DNA of 63,173 bases from Oscillospiraceae bacterium (GCA_019424695.1 JAHYZA010000011.1:1-63173), one strand, 5' to 3'; counted from the first letter of the stretch, positions 34,107 to 44,217 are shown. Numbers and translations are program-made. Notes: generated by a model not told the origin, from the letters alone.

Positions 34107-35837
34107 ATGCAAAACAAACAGCCGACCAAAGGCTCGATGGGCCGGTTCTTTTCCATGCTGTGGAAAGCCCGCCTGCCCTACGTCTGGATCGTGGGCTATC
34201 TTGTGGTGGATATTCTGCTGACCAACGTGGGGGTCAGTGCCACCGAGTATACTGCCCAGCTCTATGCCGGCAACGTGGATTTCTGGGGCGTGGTGATCCC
34301 CTTTCTGGTGGTCTCGCTGGTAAGCCTGGTCATCGGCAGCATTTCGGGGATTCTCAGCGGCATCTGCATGGCCCGCATCGACCGCAACCTTCGCCGGGCC
34401 GTCTGGCAGAAGATCGTGCGGCTGCCCTTCGGGTACTACCAGCAGAACGCCCCCAAGGAACTGATCTCCCGCGTGACCACCGATATCAGCACCATCAGCG
34501 CCCTCGTCATGCAGGTCTTCCTGATGGCGCTGACCTCCCTGTATTCCACCGTGCGCCTCTTTGTGCAGATCCGCTCCTACAACAGCCGCCTGATGGTCGC
34601 CACCCTGGTGCTGCTGCCCCTGCAGGTCGCCATCGGCGTGCTGGCCGGGCAGCTGAAATTCGGCCTGAGCGATGAGGTCAACCGCCGCACCGCCGAACTG
34701 ACCGAGGCGGTCTCGGAACGCACCGGCCAGGCCATGCTCATCAAATCCTTCTCGGCCCAGGAGCGGGAGGACCGCACCGTGGGCCGCCGGGCAAAGGCCT
34801 TCTGCAAGACCTCCATCCTCAACGCCTGGGTCACCAGCTTTGTCTCCCCGGTGTATGTGCTGGTGGGGGCGCTGCAGTTCATCGTCATCGTCATGGTGGG
34901 CCGCGGCTTCTACGCCGACGGCTCCATCACGCTGGCCCAGTGGGTGGCTTACTTCGCCTTTGCCAACCAGATCATCAACAACCTCACCGCCTACACCGGC
35001 TACTGGACGAGCCTGAAATCCGCCCAGGGCGCCACCAACCGGGTCTCCGCCATCATGGCCGAACCCGAGGAGGACTGCGACGCCGGCGAGACCGCCGGCC
35101 CCCTGCAGGGCGACATCGTCTTTGACCACGTCCGCTTCGGCTACGGCGAAACGCCCCTCTTCGACGACCTCTGCCTGACCATCCCCCAGGGACGCGCCAC
35201 GGCGGTCATCGGGCCGTCGGGCAGCGGCAAGACCACCCTGCTCAACCTCGTGGAGCGGCTCTACGCCCCTCAAAGCGGCACCATCCGCATCGGGGCGGAC
35301 GACATCTGCCGGTTTTCCAAGCGCAGCTACCGCACGGCACTGACCTACATCACCCAGGAATCCACCATGCTCTCGGGCACCATCCGGGAAAATCTGGTCT
35401 TCGGCGTCCGCCGGGAGGTGGAGGATGCCGAGCTGGACGAGGTCTGTGCCGAGGTGGGGCTGCTGGACTACATTCGCAGCCTGCCCGCCGGGTATGACAC
35501 CCAGGTGGGGGAGGACGGGTCCCGGCTTTCGGGCGGGCAGAAACAGAAACTGGCCGCCGCCCGCGGCATGCTCCAGAATTCCGCCTACTTCCTGATGGAT
35601 GAGGGCACCGCCGCCATGGACGCCCGGGCCAAGGATGCCGTCTGGGAGGCGGTGTCCCGCCTGATGCAGGGCAAGACCACGCTGTATGTGGCCCACGACC
35701 GCCAGACCGTGCTGAAAGCCGACTATGTGGTGGTGATGGACCGGGGCCGCGTGGCGGCGTTCGGACCCATCGAAGCGGTGTATGAGACAAACGCCTATCT
35801 GCGCCAGCTGGTCGGGGAAGGAGGACTGAAACGATGA
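34107..35837 (+). CDS. ABC transporter half-exporter, permease/ATP-binding protein (first of pair)
   Basis: 576 aa. N-terminal type I exporter membrane domain (about 20-310; YVWIVGYLVVDILLTNVGV, FWGVVIPFLVVSLVSLVIG) fused to an ATPase with Walker A GPSGSGKTTLLNL near 370, Q-loop YITQES, signature LSGGQKQKLAAARGM and Walker B-type AYFLMDEGTAAMD. Here the catalytic glutamate after Walker B is present (DEG). Overlaps the next ABC gene by 4 bases, so they likely form a heterodimer. Substrate unknown; could be a peptide or drug. Confidence 0.9.
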   Translation: MQNKQPTKGSMGRFFSMLWKARLPYVWIVGYLVVDILLTNVGVSATEYTAQLYAGNVDFWGVVIPFLVVSLVSLVIGSISGILSGICMARIDRNLRRAVWQKIVRLPFGYYQQNAPKELISRVTTDISTISALVMQVFLMALTSLYSTVRLFVQIRSYNSRLMVATLVLLPLQVAIGVLAGQLKFGLSDEVNRRTAELTEAVSERTGQAMLIKSFSAQEREDRTVGRRAKAFCKTSILNAWVTSFVSPVYVLVGALQFIVIVMVGRGFYADGSITLAQWVAYFAFANQIINNLTAYTGYWTSLKSAQGATNRVSAIMAEPEEDCDAGETAGPLQGDIVFDHVRFGYGETPLFDDLCLTIPQGRATAVIGPSGSGKTTLLNLVERLYAPQSGTIRIGADDICRFSKRSYRTALTYITQESTMLSGTIRENLVFGVRREVEDAELDEVCAEVGLLDYIRSLPAGYDTQVGEDGSRLSGGQKQKLAAARGMLQNSAYFLMDEGTAAMDARAKDAVWEAVSRLMQGKTTLYVAHDRQTVLKADYVVVMDRGRVAAFGPIEAVYETNAYLRQLVGEGGLKR

Positions 35838-37573
35838 AGCAGGCAGAAAAAAAGCAGGCCCGCAAAGAAAAGCTCTGGGGGCCGTTCCTGCGGCTGTATA
35901 CCCGGTTTCCCATTCCCTGGCTGTACTTCCTCGGCGCCATCCTGCTGGGTATCGCCTCCACCGAGCTGGCCCTGAAAGTGGCCGACCTGACCATCCGGGT
36001 CAACAAGGGGGAACTGTACAACGGCGTCGTCATCGGCTATGTGCTGGTGAGCATCCTCAACGCGCTGGTCACGGGCTTCCAGAACGTGCTGGCCGCCTAC
36101 GGCACCCAGACCACCACCCTGCGGGTGCGGGGCGTCGTGTGGCGCGCCATCCTCGGCCTGCCCATGAAAGACGTGGAGGAGGAAGGCCCCAGCAACCTTA
36201 TCTCCTGCGTGACCAATGACGCCACCCAGGCCGCCAGCGCTCTGCAGATGCTGTTCCTCTCCTTCTCGTCGCTGTACGCCCTCGTGCGCGCCTGCATGAA
36301 GATGATCGCCTTCAACGGCAGGCTCTCCCTGGTGCTGGTCGTCTCCATCCCGCTGGCCGCGCTGGTGTTTTTCCTGGCCGGGCGGCTGCAGTTCACCGCC
36401 AGCCGCCGCCAGTACGAAGCCCTCAACACCATGACGGCCTTCTTCTCGGAACATATCGCCTGCGCCAAGCACGTCAAGGCCCAGGGCATGGAGGAACAGG
36501 AGATCGAGGCCGGACTCCGGGCCATCGAGAGCCGCTACAGGGCTGACCTGCTCAACGTCTTTTTCGGCATGGTGCAGTCGGGGCTGTTCAGTCTGTACAT
36601 GAAGATCAACATGGTGTTCATCGCGGTGGGCGGTTCCCGGCTCATCAGCACCGGCCACATGGCCAGCACCGGCATCAACGATTTCACCACCTATTCTGGC
36701 AAGGTGGAACAGTACGAGAGCGAACTGCTGACGCTGTACCAGACCGTCAAGGGCACCCAGGGCAGTCTGCGCCATGTGAACGAGATCCTGGAACGCCCCG
36801 CCGAGGCGCTGGACGCCGGCAGCCCGCTGGGGCCCTCCGGCGACATCGAACTGCAAAACGTACAGTTCAGCTTTGACGGCGAATACCCCGTGCTGCAGGG
36901 TGTTTCCTGCACGATCCCCTACGGCAAACGCACGGCGGTCATCGGCGGCAACGGCAGCGGCAAATCCACCGTGATGAAGCTGCTGCAGGGCTTCTACCGC
37001 CCCGACGCCGGTGCCATCACCCTGAACGGCCAGGACCTGGCCGGGGTGCGGCTGGCCGATCTGCGCAGCCGGTTCGCCTATGTGCTGCAGAACACCCCGC
37101 TGCTGGCCGGCACCATCCGGGAAAACCTCGTCTACGGCGCCAGGACCCCGCTCGATGAGGCCGCCGTCATCGCCGCCGCCAAAGCCGCGGGCGCCCATGA
37201 CTTCATCACCCGGCTGCCCTACGGCTACGACACCCAGGTGGGGCCTGCCGGGGCGCGGCTTTCGGGCGGGCAGCGGCAGCGCATCGCGATCGCCCGGGCG
37301 CTGCTGGTCGGGCCGGAATACCTGATCCTGGACGAAGCCACCGCCAGCCTGGACCACCGCACCGCCGGGGCCGTGCTGGACCGCCTGCTGGACGGCCGGG
37401 TGCCGACGGTGGTGTACATTTCCCACAATATGGACGAGGTGCGCCGGGCCGACCATGGGATCGTGCTGCGGGACGGCCGGGTGGAAGCCGAGGGCACCCC
37501 CGACGAACTGGCCCGCATCAGCCCGACCTATCGCGAATTTGCCGCCAAGCAGCGGGTGGAGGTGCCGGTATGA
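35834..37573 (+). CDS. ABC transporter half-exporter, permease/ATP-binding protein (second of pair)
   Basis: 579 aa. Membrane domain with LYFLGAILLGIASTELALK and later helices, then ATPase with Walker A GGNGSGKSTVMKLL near 380, Q-loop YVLQNTPLL, signature LSGGQRQRIAIARALL, Walker B YLILDEATASLD and H-loop ISHNMDEV. All catalytic residues look intact. Translationally coupled to both neighbours by 4-base ATGA overlaps. Confidence 0.9.
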   Translation: MKQAEKKQARKEKLWGPFLRLYTRFPIPWLYFLGAILLGIASTELALKVADLTIRVNKGELYNGVVIGYVLVSILNALVTGFQNVLAAYGTQTTTLRVRGVVWRAILGLPMKDVEEEGPSNLISCVTNDATQAASALQMLFLSFSSLYALVRACMKMIAFNGRLSLVLVVSIPLAALVFFLAGRLQFTASRRQYEALNTMTAFFSEHIACAKHVKAQGMEEQEIEAGLRAIESRYRADLLNVFFGMVQSGLFSLYMKINMVFIAVGGSRLISTGHMASTGINDFTTYSGKVEQYESELLTLYQTVKGTQGSLRHVNEILERPAEALDAGSPLGPSGDIELQNVQFSFDGEYPVLQGVSCTIPYGKRTAVIGGNGSGKSTVMKLLQGFYRPDAGAITLNGQDLAGVRLADLRSRFAYVLQNTPLLAGTIRENLVYGARTPLDEAAVIAAAKAAGAHDFITRLPYGYDTQVGPAGARLSGGQRQRIAIARALLVGPEYLILDEATASLDHRTAGAVLDRLLDGRVPTVVYISHNMDEVRRADHGIVLRDGRVEAEGTPDELARISPTYREFAAKQRVEVPV

Positions 37574-38100
37574 AAAAAATCACGATTTCCTTTATCCTGC
37601 TGCTGGTGCTGGCCACCGCCGGGGCGCTGGTGTTTGTGGGGCTTTCGCCGGACTTCGTGGAGCCGGCGGGCCTCAACGAGCAGGAGGGCCTTGCCCCCGA
37701 CAACCCCGTGTGGGACAAATCCCTCGACGAACTGGCGGCCTACCTGGTGGACCAGGGGGTGCTGCCCAATGAGGACTACGCGCCGCTTTCCGACGGCATT
37801 GCCACGACGGCCCGCGGCTACAGCGGGCTGGAGCTCTACTGGTGGGACCTGGAAGCCCTGCAGGAAGGCAGCAACGAGTACAATGCCTACCTGGGCGCCC
37901 GGGACGACGGCGCCATCGACCTGTGGGGCAGCGGCGCCATGATGCCGGTGACGGCGGTGCGGGGGCCCTTTGCGCTGAACATCACCTCCGCCTACACCGG
38001 CGACGCCGGAAAAGCGGAGAAAGCCTTCCGCAGTTTCTGCGCGGAGGACGGCCAGACGGAAGGAGGCGGCAGCGATGCGGATTCGGACGGTTCTGATTGA
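37570..38100 (+). CDS. Secreted or membrane-anchored protein of unknown function
   Basis: 176 aa. Signal/anchor at the start (KKITISFILLLVLATAGALVF), then an acidic soluble domain with GYSGLELYWWDLEALQEG and a Gly/Asp/Ser-rich tail (GGGSDADSDGSD). Starts by ATGA overlap with the second ABC gene, so it is produced with the exporter and may be its partner outside the membrane. No family recognised. Its last 26 bases overlap the start of the LytTR gene. Confidence 0.65.
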   Translation: MKKITISFILLLVLATAGALVFVGLSPDFVEPAGLNEQEGLAPDNPVWDKSLDELAAYLVDQGVLPNEDYAPLSDGIATTARGYSGLELYWWDLEALQEGSNEYNAYLGARDDGAIDLWGSGAMMPVTAVRGPFALNITSAYTGDAGKAEKAFRSFCAEDGQTEGGGSDADSDGSD

Positions 38101-38838
38101 GAAGGACCCGGTCCTGCTGGCACAGATCGAGAATCTGCTGGGCTTTTACCACAAGTTCGAGATCGTCAGGACCTTTGACGACATCGACGAAGCCAGCCGG
38201 TATCTGCTGGAAGAGGATGCGGACTCCGCCTTCATCCGCAGCGATGTGGGGGACCCCGCCCGCACGCCGGACGGCAGCTTTCTTTTGAGCTACGTCACCC
38301 AGCGCAAGCCCGACCTGCTGGCGGTGCTGTACAGCCCCTCCCAGGATACGGCGTTCTGGTCGCTGACGGTGGGGGCCACGGCCGCTTTCACCCTGCCGCT
38401 GGACCCGCTGATGTTCCAGCGGGCGGTGGACCGGGTGCTCTACCTCTATGACCTGCTGCAGTACAAGCGGGACGCCAAGACCCGCAGTCTGCTGGTCAAG
38501 ACCAAGGACGGCTACCGGATGCTGCGCCTGTCCGACATTCTGTTCATCGAGCGGCGGGAGCGCAAAAAGTACATCGTCTGCGCCGACGGCTGTGAGGTGA
38601 CGGTATCCAACTATTCGATGGACGACCTGACGCCATGCTCAGCGCCAGCCACTTCTACCGGTGCTATTCTTCCTTCATCATCAACCTCGAACGGGTGGAG
38701 CGCATCAACATCAACAACGACAAAAAGCTCTACTCCATCACGCTGGACGGCTTTGACGGCGAGATCATCCTCAGCCGCGAAAAGTACAAGGAACTGATGG
38801 CCGTCCTGAAACAGAAATATTCCGACCTGACCCTGTAA
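38075..38838 (+). pseudogene. LytTR-type response regulator, frameshifted in the DNA-binding domain
   Basis: Begins with a degenerate receiver-like domain (TVLIEKDPVLLAQIENLLGF; no clear phosphoacceptor Asp cluster), then a LytTR DNA-binding domain (LVKTKDGYRMLRLSDILFIERRERKKYIV). At about 38627-38635 (CTGACGCCATG) the frame breaks; the rest of the domain continues in another frame (HFYRCYSSFIINLERVERI ... EIILSREKYKELM) to the TAA at 38838. One missing base (for example ACGGCC to ACGCC) explains it: real mutation or sequencing error. It overlaps the preceding gene and has an AAGGAGG site. Confidence 0.75.
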
Positions 38839-38851
38839 AGGAGGCTTTTTC

Positions 38852-41719
38852 ATGAGTTTCACCCGGATTTCCCGCCGCCCGCTGGCGGAACTGGACGCCG
38901 TGCTGTGGGAACTGCAGCACGACGCCACCGGCGCCCGGCTGCTCTGGCTGGACCGCGCCGAGGAAAACAAGACCTTTTGCATCGGCTTTCCCACCCAGCC
39001 CTGGGACGATACCGGTGTCTTCCATATCCTCGAACACTCGGTGCTCTGCGGCTCCCGGCGCTACCCCGTGCGGGAACCCTTTGTGGAGCTGATGAAAACT
39101 TCCCTGAACACCTTCCTCAACGCCATGACCTACCCGGACAAGACCATCTACCCGGTGTCCAGCCGCGACGAACAGGACTTCCACAACCTCATGCGGGTGT
39201 ACCTGGACGCGGTGTTCCATCCGCTGCTGCTGGAAAAGCCCGAAATCTTTGCCCAGGAGGGATGGCATTATGAGCTGGACGGCGACCGTGTGACCTGCAA
39301 GGGCGTGGTGTTCAATGAGATGAAAGGGGTGTTTTCCTCCCCCGATGCCCTGCTGGAATACGAGGTGAGCCGCCGCCTGTTCCCCGATACCTGCTACCGC
39401 TGGGTGTCGGGCGGCGACCCCGAGCACATCCCCGAACTGAGCTGGAAAGCATTTGCAGCCGCCCACAAACAGTGGTACAATGCTTCCAGTGCGCTGATTT
39501 TCCTGGACGGGGCGCTGGAGCTGGACGCCGCGCTGGAGATCCTGGACGAGGCGCTGTCCGCCGGGCAGGACCGCCGCACTCCGCCGCCTCCGCCGCCGCT
39601 GCAGGCCCCGGTGGACGGCGGCACCGCCGTGCTGGACTACGCCCTGAGCGCCCGGGAACCGCTGGACGGCCGCCACTGGCTGGGGCTGGGCTACGGCGCC
39701 GGGACCTTCCGTGACCGGGAAGAGCTGACGGCGCTGCAGGCACTGTGCGATGTGCTGTGCGGTGACAACGAAGCCCCCCTGCGCCGCTGCCTGCTGGGGC
39801 GCGGCCTGGCCCAGGACGTGACGATGCAGCTCAACGACGGGGTGCAGCAGCCCAGCCTGCTGCTGACCGTGAAAGACTGCCCCGAGCACCGTCTGGAGGA
39901 AGCCGAGACCGCGCTGCGGGCCGAGCTGACCCGCCTGGTGCGGGACGAGCTGGACCGGGCGCGGGTGCACGCGACGCTGGACAACCTGGAATTTGCCCTG
40001 CGCGAGCGCGACGGCGGCTGGATGCCCCAGGGGCTGCTGCTGGCGACCCAGGTGTACGCCAGCTGGCTGTACGGCGGCGATGCGGCGGCAAACCTCTGCG
40101 TCGAGCCGCTGTTCCGGACGCTGCACCGGCGCTGCGACGAGGGCTGGTTCGAGCAGCTCCTCCAGCGGGTGCTGCTGGAAAATCCCCACCATTGCCGGGT
40201 GATCCTGCGGCCCTCCCACACGCTGGGCGCCGAGCGGGACGCCGCCGAGGCCGCGCGCATCCGGGCGGTGACCGACACCTGGACCGACGCCGACCGGGCT
40301 GCCGCCCGCGCCCTGCAAGAGCGCACCGAGCGCTGGCAATCCACCCCCGACACGCCCGCCGCGCTGGCGACGATGCCCCGGCTGCAGCCGGAGGAGGTGG
40401 CGCCCCGGCCCGAACCGCTGCCCACCGTGCCACAGACGCTGGCGGGGCTGCCGGTGCTGTGCCATACGCTGCCGACCCACGGCATCACCTACCTGAACCT
40501 TTACTTTGCGGCGGAGGACCTGGACAAGGACGCGGTGCAGGACGCCGCCTTCCTCTGCGAACTGCTGGGCGCGCTGGAAACCGGCACCACCCCGGCTGCC
40601 CTGCTGCCCCAAAAGCTGCGGGCGGCTTTCGGGTCGCTGCAAAGCCGGATGGAAGCCTACGGCGAGGCGGAGGACTTTGACCGCTGCCGGGTGTTTTTCT
40701 GCGTGTCGGCCAGTATGCTCAACGACAAGGTGGCCGAGGGCGTGGAACTGCTGTGTGAACTGCTGCAGGACACCCGCCTGAATGACCGGGAAAAACTGTG
40801 GGAGATCCTGCGCCAGCGCCGGGCCGACCTGGCGCGCCAGGCAGCCGAGCGCGGCAACGCCTTTGCGATGACCCGGGCCGGGGCGGCGTTCCGCACCGAG
40901 TGTGCGGTGCAGGAATACGCCGGCGGCATCGCCTGCCTGCAATGGCTGCAGGCGCGGGAAGCCGAAGGCTCCGACGCCCTGCCCGCCCTGGCCGCACGGC
41001 TGGAAGCGCTGATGCGCCGGCTGTTCACCCGTGCACGGCTGACGGTGAGCGTGACCTCCGATGCCCCCGCGGCTGCCGAAAGGGCGGCCGGGCTGCTGGC
41101 CCGCGCGCTGCCCGCCGGGGCGTACACCCTGCCGGCACGGTGCGCCGTGACCTGGCCTGCCCCCGCCAGAGAAGGCTTTGTGCTGCCCGCCGACATCTCC
41201 TTCGCGGCGAGGAGCGCGCCTTTCCCCGACGCCAACCGCGGCACCGCCCGGGTGATGAAACGGGTGGTCTACCTTGAACATCTGTGGAGCAACATCCGGG
41301 TGCGGGGCGGGGCCTACGGCACCGCGATGGTGCTGCGCAACAACGGCCTGGTGAGCCTTTCCTCCTACCGGGACCCTGGCGCCGCCCACTCGCTGGCCTG
41401 CTACCGGGCCATTCCCGCCTTTTTGCAGCAGTATACCGGCGATGTGACGGGGGCCATCCTTGGCGCCGTGGCCGAGAACGACCCGCTGCTGTCGCCCCGC
41501 GACAAGGGCAAGACCGCCGACGCCCATTACTGGAAGAAACTCTCCTACGAAGCGCTCTGCCGCACCCGACAGGAGATGCTGCACACCACCACCGCCCAGG
41601 TGGCCGGGTATGCGGCCCGGATGCAGGAAGCGCTCGCCCGCGGCGCCGTCTGCGTGCTGGGTCCCCGCCGTCAGCTGGAAGCCTGCGGGGCCGAACTGGA
41701 TACCATCCTCTCCATCTGA
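38852..41719 (+). CDS. M16C family insulinase-type metallopeptidase (PreP-like)
   Basis: 955 aa. Inverted zinc motif HILEHSVLCGS (HxxEH) near residue 55, downstream KGVVFNEMKG with the third zinc ligand, and the C-terminal RGGAYGTAMVLRNNG segment. Length matches presequence-protease type M16C enzymes, which degrade free peptides in a closed chamber. No signal peptide, so cytosolic. Ribosome-binding site AAAGGAGG. It follows the ABC exporter and LytTR genes with a 13-base gap; a role in peptide turnover linked to the exporter is inference. Confidence 0.93.
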   Translation: MSFTRISRRPLAELDAVLWELQHDATGARLLWLDRAEENKTFCIGFPTQPWDDTGVFHILEHSVLCGSRRYPVREPFVELMKTSLNTFLNAMTYPDKTIYPVSSRDEQDFHNLMRVYLDAVFHPLLLEKPEIFAQEGWHYELDGDRVTCKGVVFNEMKGVFSSPDALLEYEVSRRLFPDTCYRWVSGGDPEHIPELSWKAFAAAHKQWYNASSALIFLDGALELDAALEILDEALSAGQDRRTPPPPPPLQAPVDGGTAVLDYALSAREPLDGRHWLGLGYGAGTFRDREELTALQALCDVLCGDNEAPLRRCLLGRGLAQDVTMQLNDGVQQPSLLLTVKDCPEHRLEEAETALRAELTRLVRDELDRARVHATLDNLEFALRERDGGWMPQGLLLATQVYASWLYGGDAAANLCVEPLFRTLHRRCDEGWFEQLLQRVLLENPHHCRVILRPSHTLGAERDAAEAARIRAVTDTWTDADRAAARALQERTERWQSTPDTPAALATMPRLQPEEVAPRPEPLPTVPQTLAGLPVLCHTLPTHGITYLNLYFAAEDLDKDAVQDAAFLCELLGALETGTTPAALLPQKLRAAFGSLQSRMEAYGEAEDFDRCRVFFCVSASMLNDKVAEGVELLCELLQDTRLNDREKLWEILRQRRADLARQAAERGNAFAMTRAGAAFRTECAVQEYAGGIACLQWLQAREAEGSDALPALAARLEALMRRLFTRARLTVSVTSDAPAAAERAAGLLARALPAGAYTLPARCAVTWPAPAREGFVLPADISFAARSAPFPDANRGTARVMKRVVYLEHLWSNIRVRGGAYGTAMVLRNNGLVSLSSYRDPGAAHSLACYRAIPAFLQQYTGDVTGAILGAVAENDPLLSPRDKGKTADAHYWKKLSYEALCRTRQEMLHTTTAQVAGYAARMQEALARGAVCVLGPRRQLEACGAELDTILSI

Positions 41720-41732
41720 AAGGGGTTTTACC

Positions 41733-42995
41733 ATGACAGAAGAACTCTATGCGATGTACACCGCCATCCTGACCGAGGAACTCATCCCGGCCATGGGCTG
41801 CACCGAACCCATCGCGCTGGCCTACGCCGCCGCCCGCGCCCGGGAGGTGCTGGGCGCCGAACCCGACCGCATCCTGGCCCGGTGCAGCGGCAACATGATC
41901 AAGAACGTGCGCTGCGTGCAGATCCCCAACTCCGGCGGCATGACCGGCATCGAGGCGGCGGTCTGCCTGGGCGCTTTCGGCGGGGACGCCGCCCGCCGCA
42001 TGGAGGTGCTGGAATCGGTCACCGGGCCGGTCCGGCAGCAGGCCGCGGAGTTCATCGCCGCCGGGCACTGCACCGTGGAATTCCTCGACTCCGAAATCCC
42101 GCTCCACTTCATCGTGGAGCTTGGCCGCGGCGCGGACACGGTGGCTGTCGAGGTGCGCTACGCCCACACCAACATCGTCTCCATCCTCAAAAACGGGCAG
42201 TCGGTCTTTTCCGGCGGCGAGGGCCAGCAGGGCGTGCAGACCAACCGCAGCAAGCTGACCATCGACGCCATCAAGGAATACGCCGACACGGTACCGCTGG
42301 AACGCATCAGCCGCATCTTTGAGCGGCAGATCCGCTGCAACATGGACATCGCCTACGAGGGCATGAGCGGCGACTACGGCGTGGGCATCGGCCGGATGCT
42401 GCGCACCGCCTACCCTGACAGCACCTTCACCCGGATGCGGGCCTACGCGGCCGCCGCCTCGGAAGCCCGGATGGCGGGCTGCGATATGCCGGTCATCATC
42501 AACTCGGGCAGCGGCAACCAGGGCATTGCGTCCTCGGTGCCGGTCATCGTCTATGCGCGGGAGCACTTCCTGCCCACCGAAAAGCTCTACCGCGCGCTGG
42601 CGTTCTCGGGCCTTCTGACGGTGCACCAGAAAGAGTACATCGGCAAGCTCAGCGCTTTCTGCGGCGCGGTGTCGGCCTCCTGCGCGGCGGGGGCTGCCAT
42701 CACCTATCTGGACGGGGGGACGCTGGACCAGATCAAGGCCACCATCGACAATACGCTGGCCAACATCCCCGGCATCATCTGCGACGGCGCCAAGGCCAGC
42801 TGCGCGGCCAAGATCGCCGCCAGCCTCGACGCCGCCATGCTGGCCCACAACCTGGCCATGGCCGGCAAGAGCTACGGCGCCCACAACGGCATCCTGCGGG
42901 AGGACGCCGACGAGACCATCAGCTGCGTGGGACGCATCGGCAAGGAAGGAATGCGGGAGACCGATCGCGAGATCATCCGGCTGATGCTGCAGTGA
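41733..42995 (+). CDS. L-cysteine desulfidase/serine dehydratase alpha-type protein (UPF0597, CyuA-like)
   Basis: 420 aa. UPF0597 family features: EELIPAMGCTEPIALAYAAA at the start, GNMIKNVRCVQIPNSGG, INSGSGNQGIASSVPVI and DGAKASCAAKIAASLDAA with conserved cysteines expected to bind a 4Fe-4S cluster. Family members (CyuA/YhaM) break down L-cysteine to pyruvate, ammonia and sulfide. Start ATG 41733 with AAGGGG upstream, 13 bases after the M16 gene. Confidence 0.85.
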   Translation: MTEELYAMYTAILTEELIPAMGCTEPIALAYAAARAREVLGAEPDRILARCSGNMIKNVRCVQIPNSGGMTGIEAAVCLGAFGGDAARRMEVLESVTGPVRQQAAEFIAAGHCTVEFLDSEIPLHFIVELGRGADTVAVEVRYAHTNIVSILKNGQSVFSGGEGQQGVQTNRSKLTIDAIKEYADTVPLERISRIFERQIRCNMDIAYEGMSGDYGVGIGRMLRTAYPDSTFTRMRAYAAAASEARMAGCDMPVIINSGSGNQGIASSVPVIVYAREHFLPTEKLYRALAFSGLLTVHQKEYIGKLSAFCGAVSASCAAGAAITYLDGGTLDQIKATIDNTLANIPGIICDGAKASCAAKIAASLDAAMLAHNLAMAGKSYGAHNGILREDADETISCVGRIGKEGMRETDREIIRLMLQ

Positions 42996-43009
42996 AAGGA
43001 GGAACTGTC

Positions 43010-43879
43010 ATGGAGCGCAAGGTTCCCGGCGCGGTGCGGGATATCGCCGTCATCCTCATCGGCGGCGCCCTCTACGCCGTCGCCTTTGACTGGCTGTTCC
43101 AGCCCAACCAGATCGTCACCGGCGGAGTCACCGGCATCGGCCAGGTGCTCCACCGCCTGATCCCGGTGCTGCCGGTGGGCGTCGTCAGCATCGCCCTCAA
43201 CGTACCCCTCTTTGCCCTGCTGGCCCGCCGCCAGGGCATCCGCTCCTGCCTGCGGTCCTTCTGCGCCATGGTCACCGGCAGCGTCATGATCGATCTGCTG
43301 GACGCCACCGTGGACTTTCAGCCCATGGGCAACCAGTTCCTGGCCTGCGTCTTTGCCGGGGTGCTCTTCGGCGCTTCCATCGGCCTGCAATTGCGCGCCG
43401 GCATCACCACCGGCGGCTCCGACCTGGCCGCCCGGCTGCTCAAATACCGCTTTCCCCATATCTCCATCGGGCGGCTCTGCCTGGGGATCGACCTGGTCAT
43501 CATCGCCTCCTATGCGGTAGTTTTTCGCAGCGTGGACGGCGCTTTGTCCGGCATTGTGGCGATGTATGTCTCCAGCCTGGCCATGGACACCGTGGTCTAC
43601 GGTTCCACCCGCGCCCGGATGGCCGTCATCATCAGTGACAAAAATGAGCTGCTGGTCAGGACCCTGCTGGCGGAACATTTCGGCGTCACCCGGATGGACG
43701 GCGAGGGCGCCTACCGCGGCCGCGGCAAGGATGTGCTGCTGACCACCTTCCGCCCCAACCAGATCACCACCCTCAAACAGACGGTGCTCGCCCTCGACCC
43801 CGGGGCCTTTATCATCGTCTGCGATGCCCATGAGGTCATCGGCCAGGGGTTCGGCAGCTACTCGGAGGATGCCCTGTAA
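43010..43879 (+). CDS. YitT family membrane protein (DUF161/DUF2179)
   Basis: 289 aa. Several membrane helices (VILIGGALYAVAFDWLFQ, FAGVLFGASIGLQLRAG, IDLVIIASYAVVF) with the conserved TGGSDLAA motif, and a C-terminal DUF2179 domain (MAVIISDKNELL, GAFIIVCDAHEVIGQGF). Function unknown; probable transporter. ATG 43010 with AAAGGAGG; it follows the preceding stop by 14 bases and is followed by a terminator. Confidence 0.88.
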   Translation: MERKVPGAVRDIAVILIGGALYAVAFDWLFQPNQIVTGGVTGIGQVLHRLIPVLPVGVVSIALNVPLFALLARRQGIRSCLRSFCAMVTGSVMIDLLDATVDFQPMGNQFLACVFAGVLFGASIGLQLRAGITTGGSDLAARLLKYRFPHISIGRLCLGIDLVIIASYAVVFRSVDGALSGIVAMYVSSLAMDTVVYGSTRARMAVIISDKNELLVRTLLAEHFGVTRMDGEGAYRGRGKDVLLTTFRPNQITTLKQTVLALDPGAFIIVCDAHEVIGQGFGSYSEDAL

Positions 43880-43941
43880 ACGATTGTCAGAAAACCGCGC
43901 TTGGCCTGCCCCGTCGGCAGGTTCTCGGGATCTTTGTGAGC

Positions 43942-43977
43942 AAAAAATACCGCAACGTCTGTTGCGGTATTTTTTTG
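43942..43977 (+). terminator. Terminator after the YitT gene
   Basis: AAAAAATACCGCAAC / GTTGCGGTATTTTTTT hairpin with T-run; it ends the long plus-strand block of 31.9-43.9 kb. Confidence 0.9.
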
Positions 43978-44217
43978 CTGTTCAACGAAAAGCATGGGGG
44001 TGTTTCAGCCAATCCTGTTACTGGGTACCTATTGATAGCTGCTTGATGAGGGCCCTGCCAGCACCGCCACCTGGGCCTGGATCAGTCCGGCGTCACCGTA
44101 ACACCTCCAGGTGCTGCAGAGATTTTGTTTGCCATATCAGGACAAACTCGCTATACTTGAACTAAATCTGCAAAAGATTTCTTATGCGAAACCGCAAAGG
44201 GAAGTTTAATAGTAACC
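43978..44217. other. Intergenic stretch before the S66 peptidase
   Basis: About 240 bases. No convincing gene or RNA. TATACT at 44152-44157 may be a -10 element of the downstream gene but the -35 is poor. Confidence 0.35.

Noticed and set aside
33039..35696. Long minus-strand open frame opposite thioredoxin reductase and ABC genes
   Set aside because: Glycine/histidine-rich shadow made by GC-rich codon bias of the real plus-strand genes.
38771..41734. Nearly 1000-codon minus-strand frame opposite the M16 peptidase
   Set aside because: Same GC-bias shadow; the HxxEH peptidase is on the plus strand.
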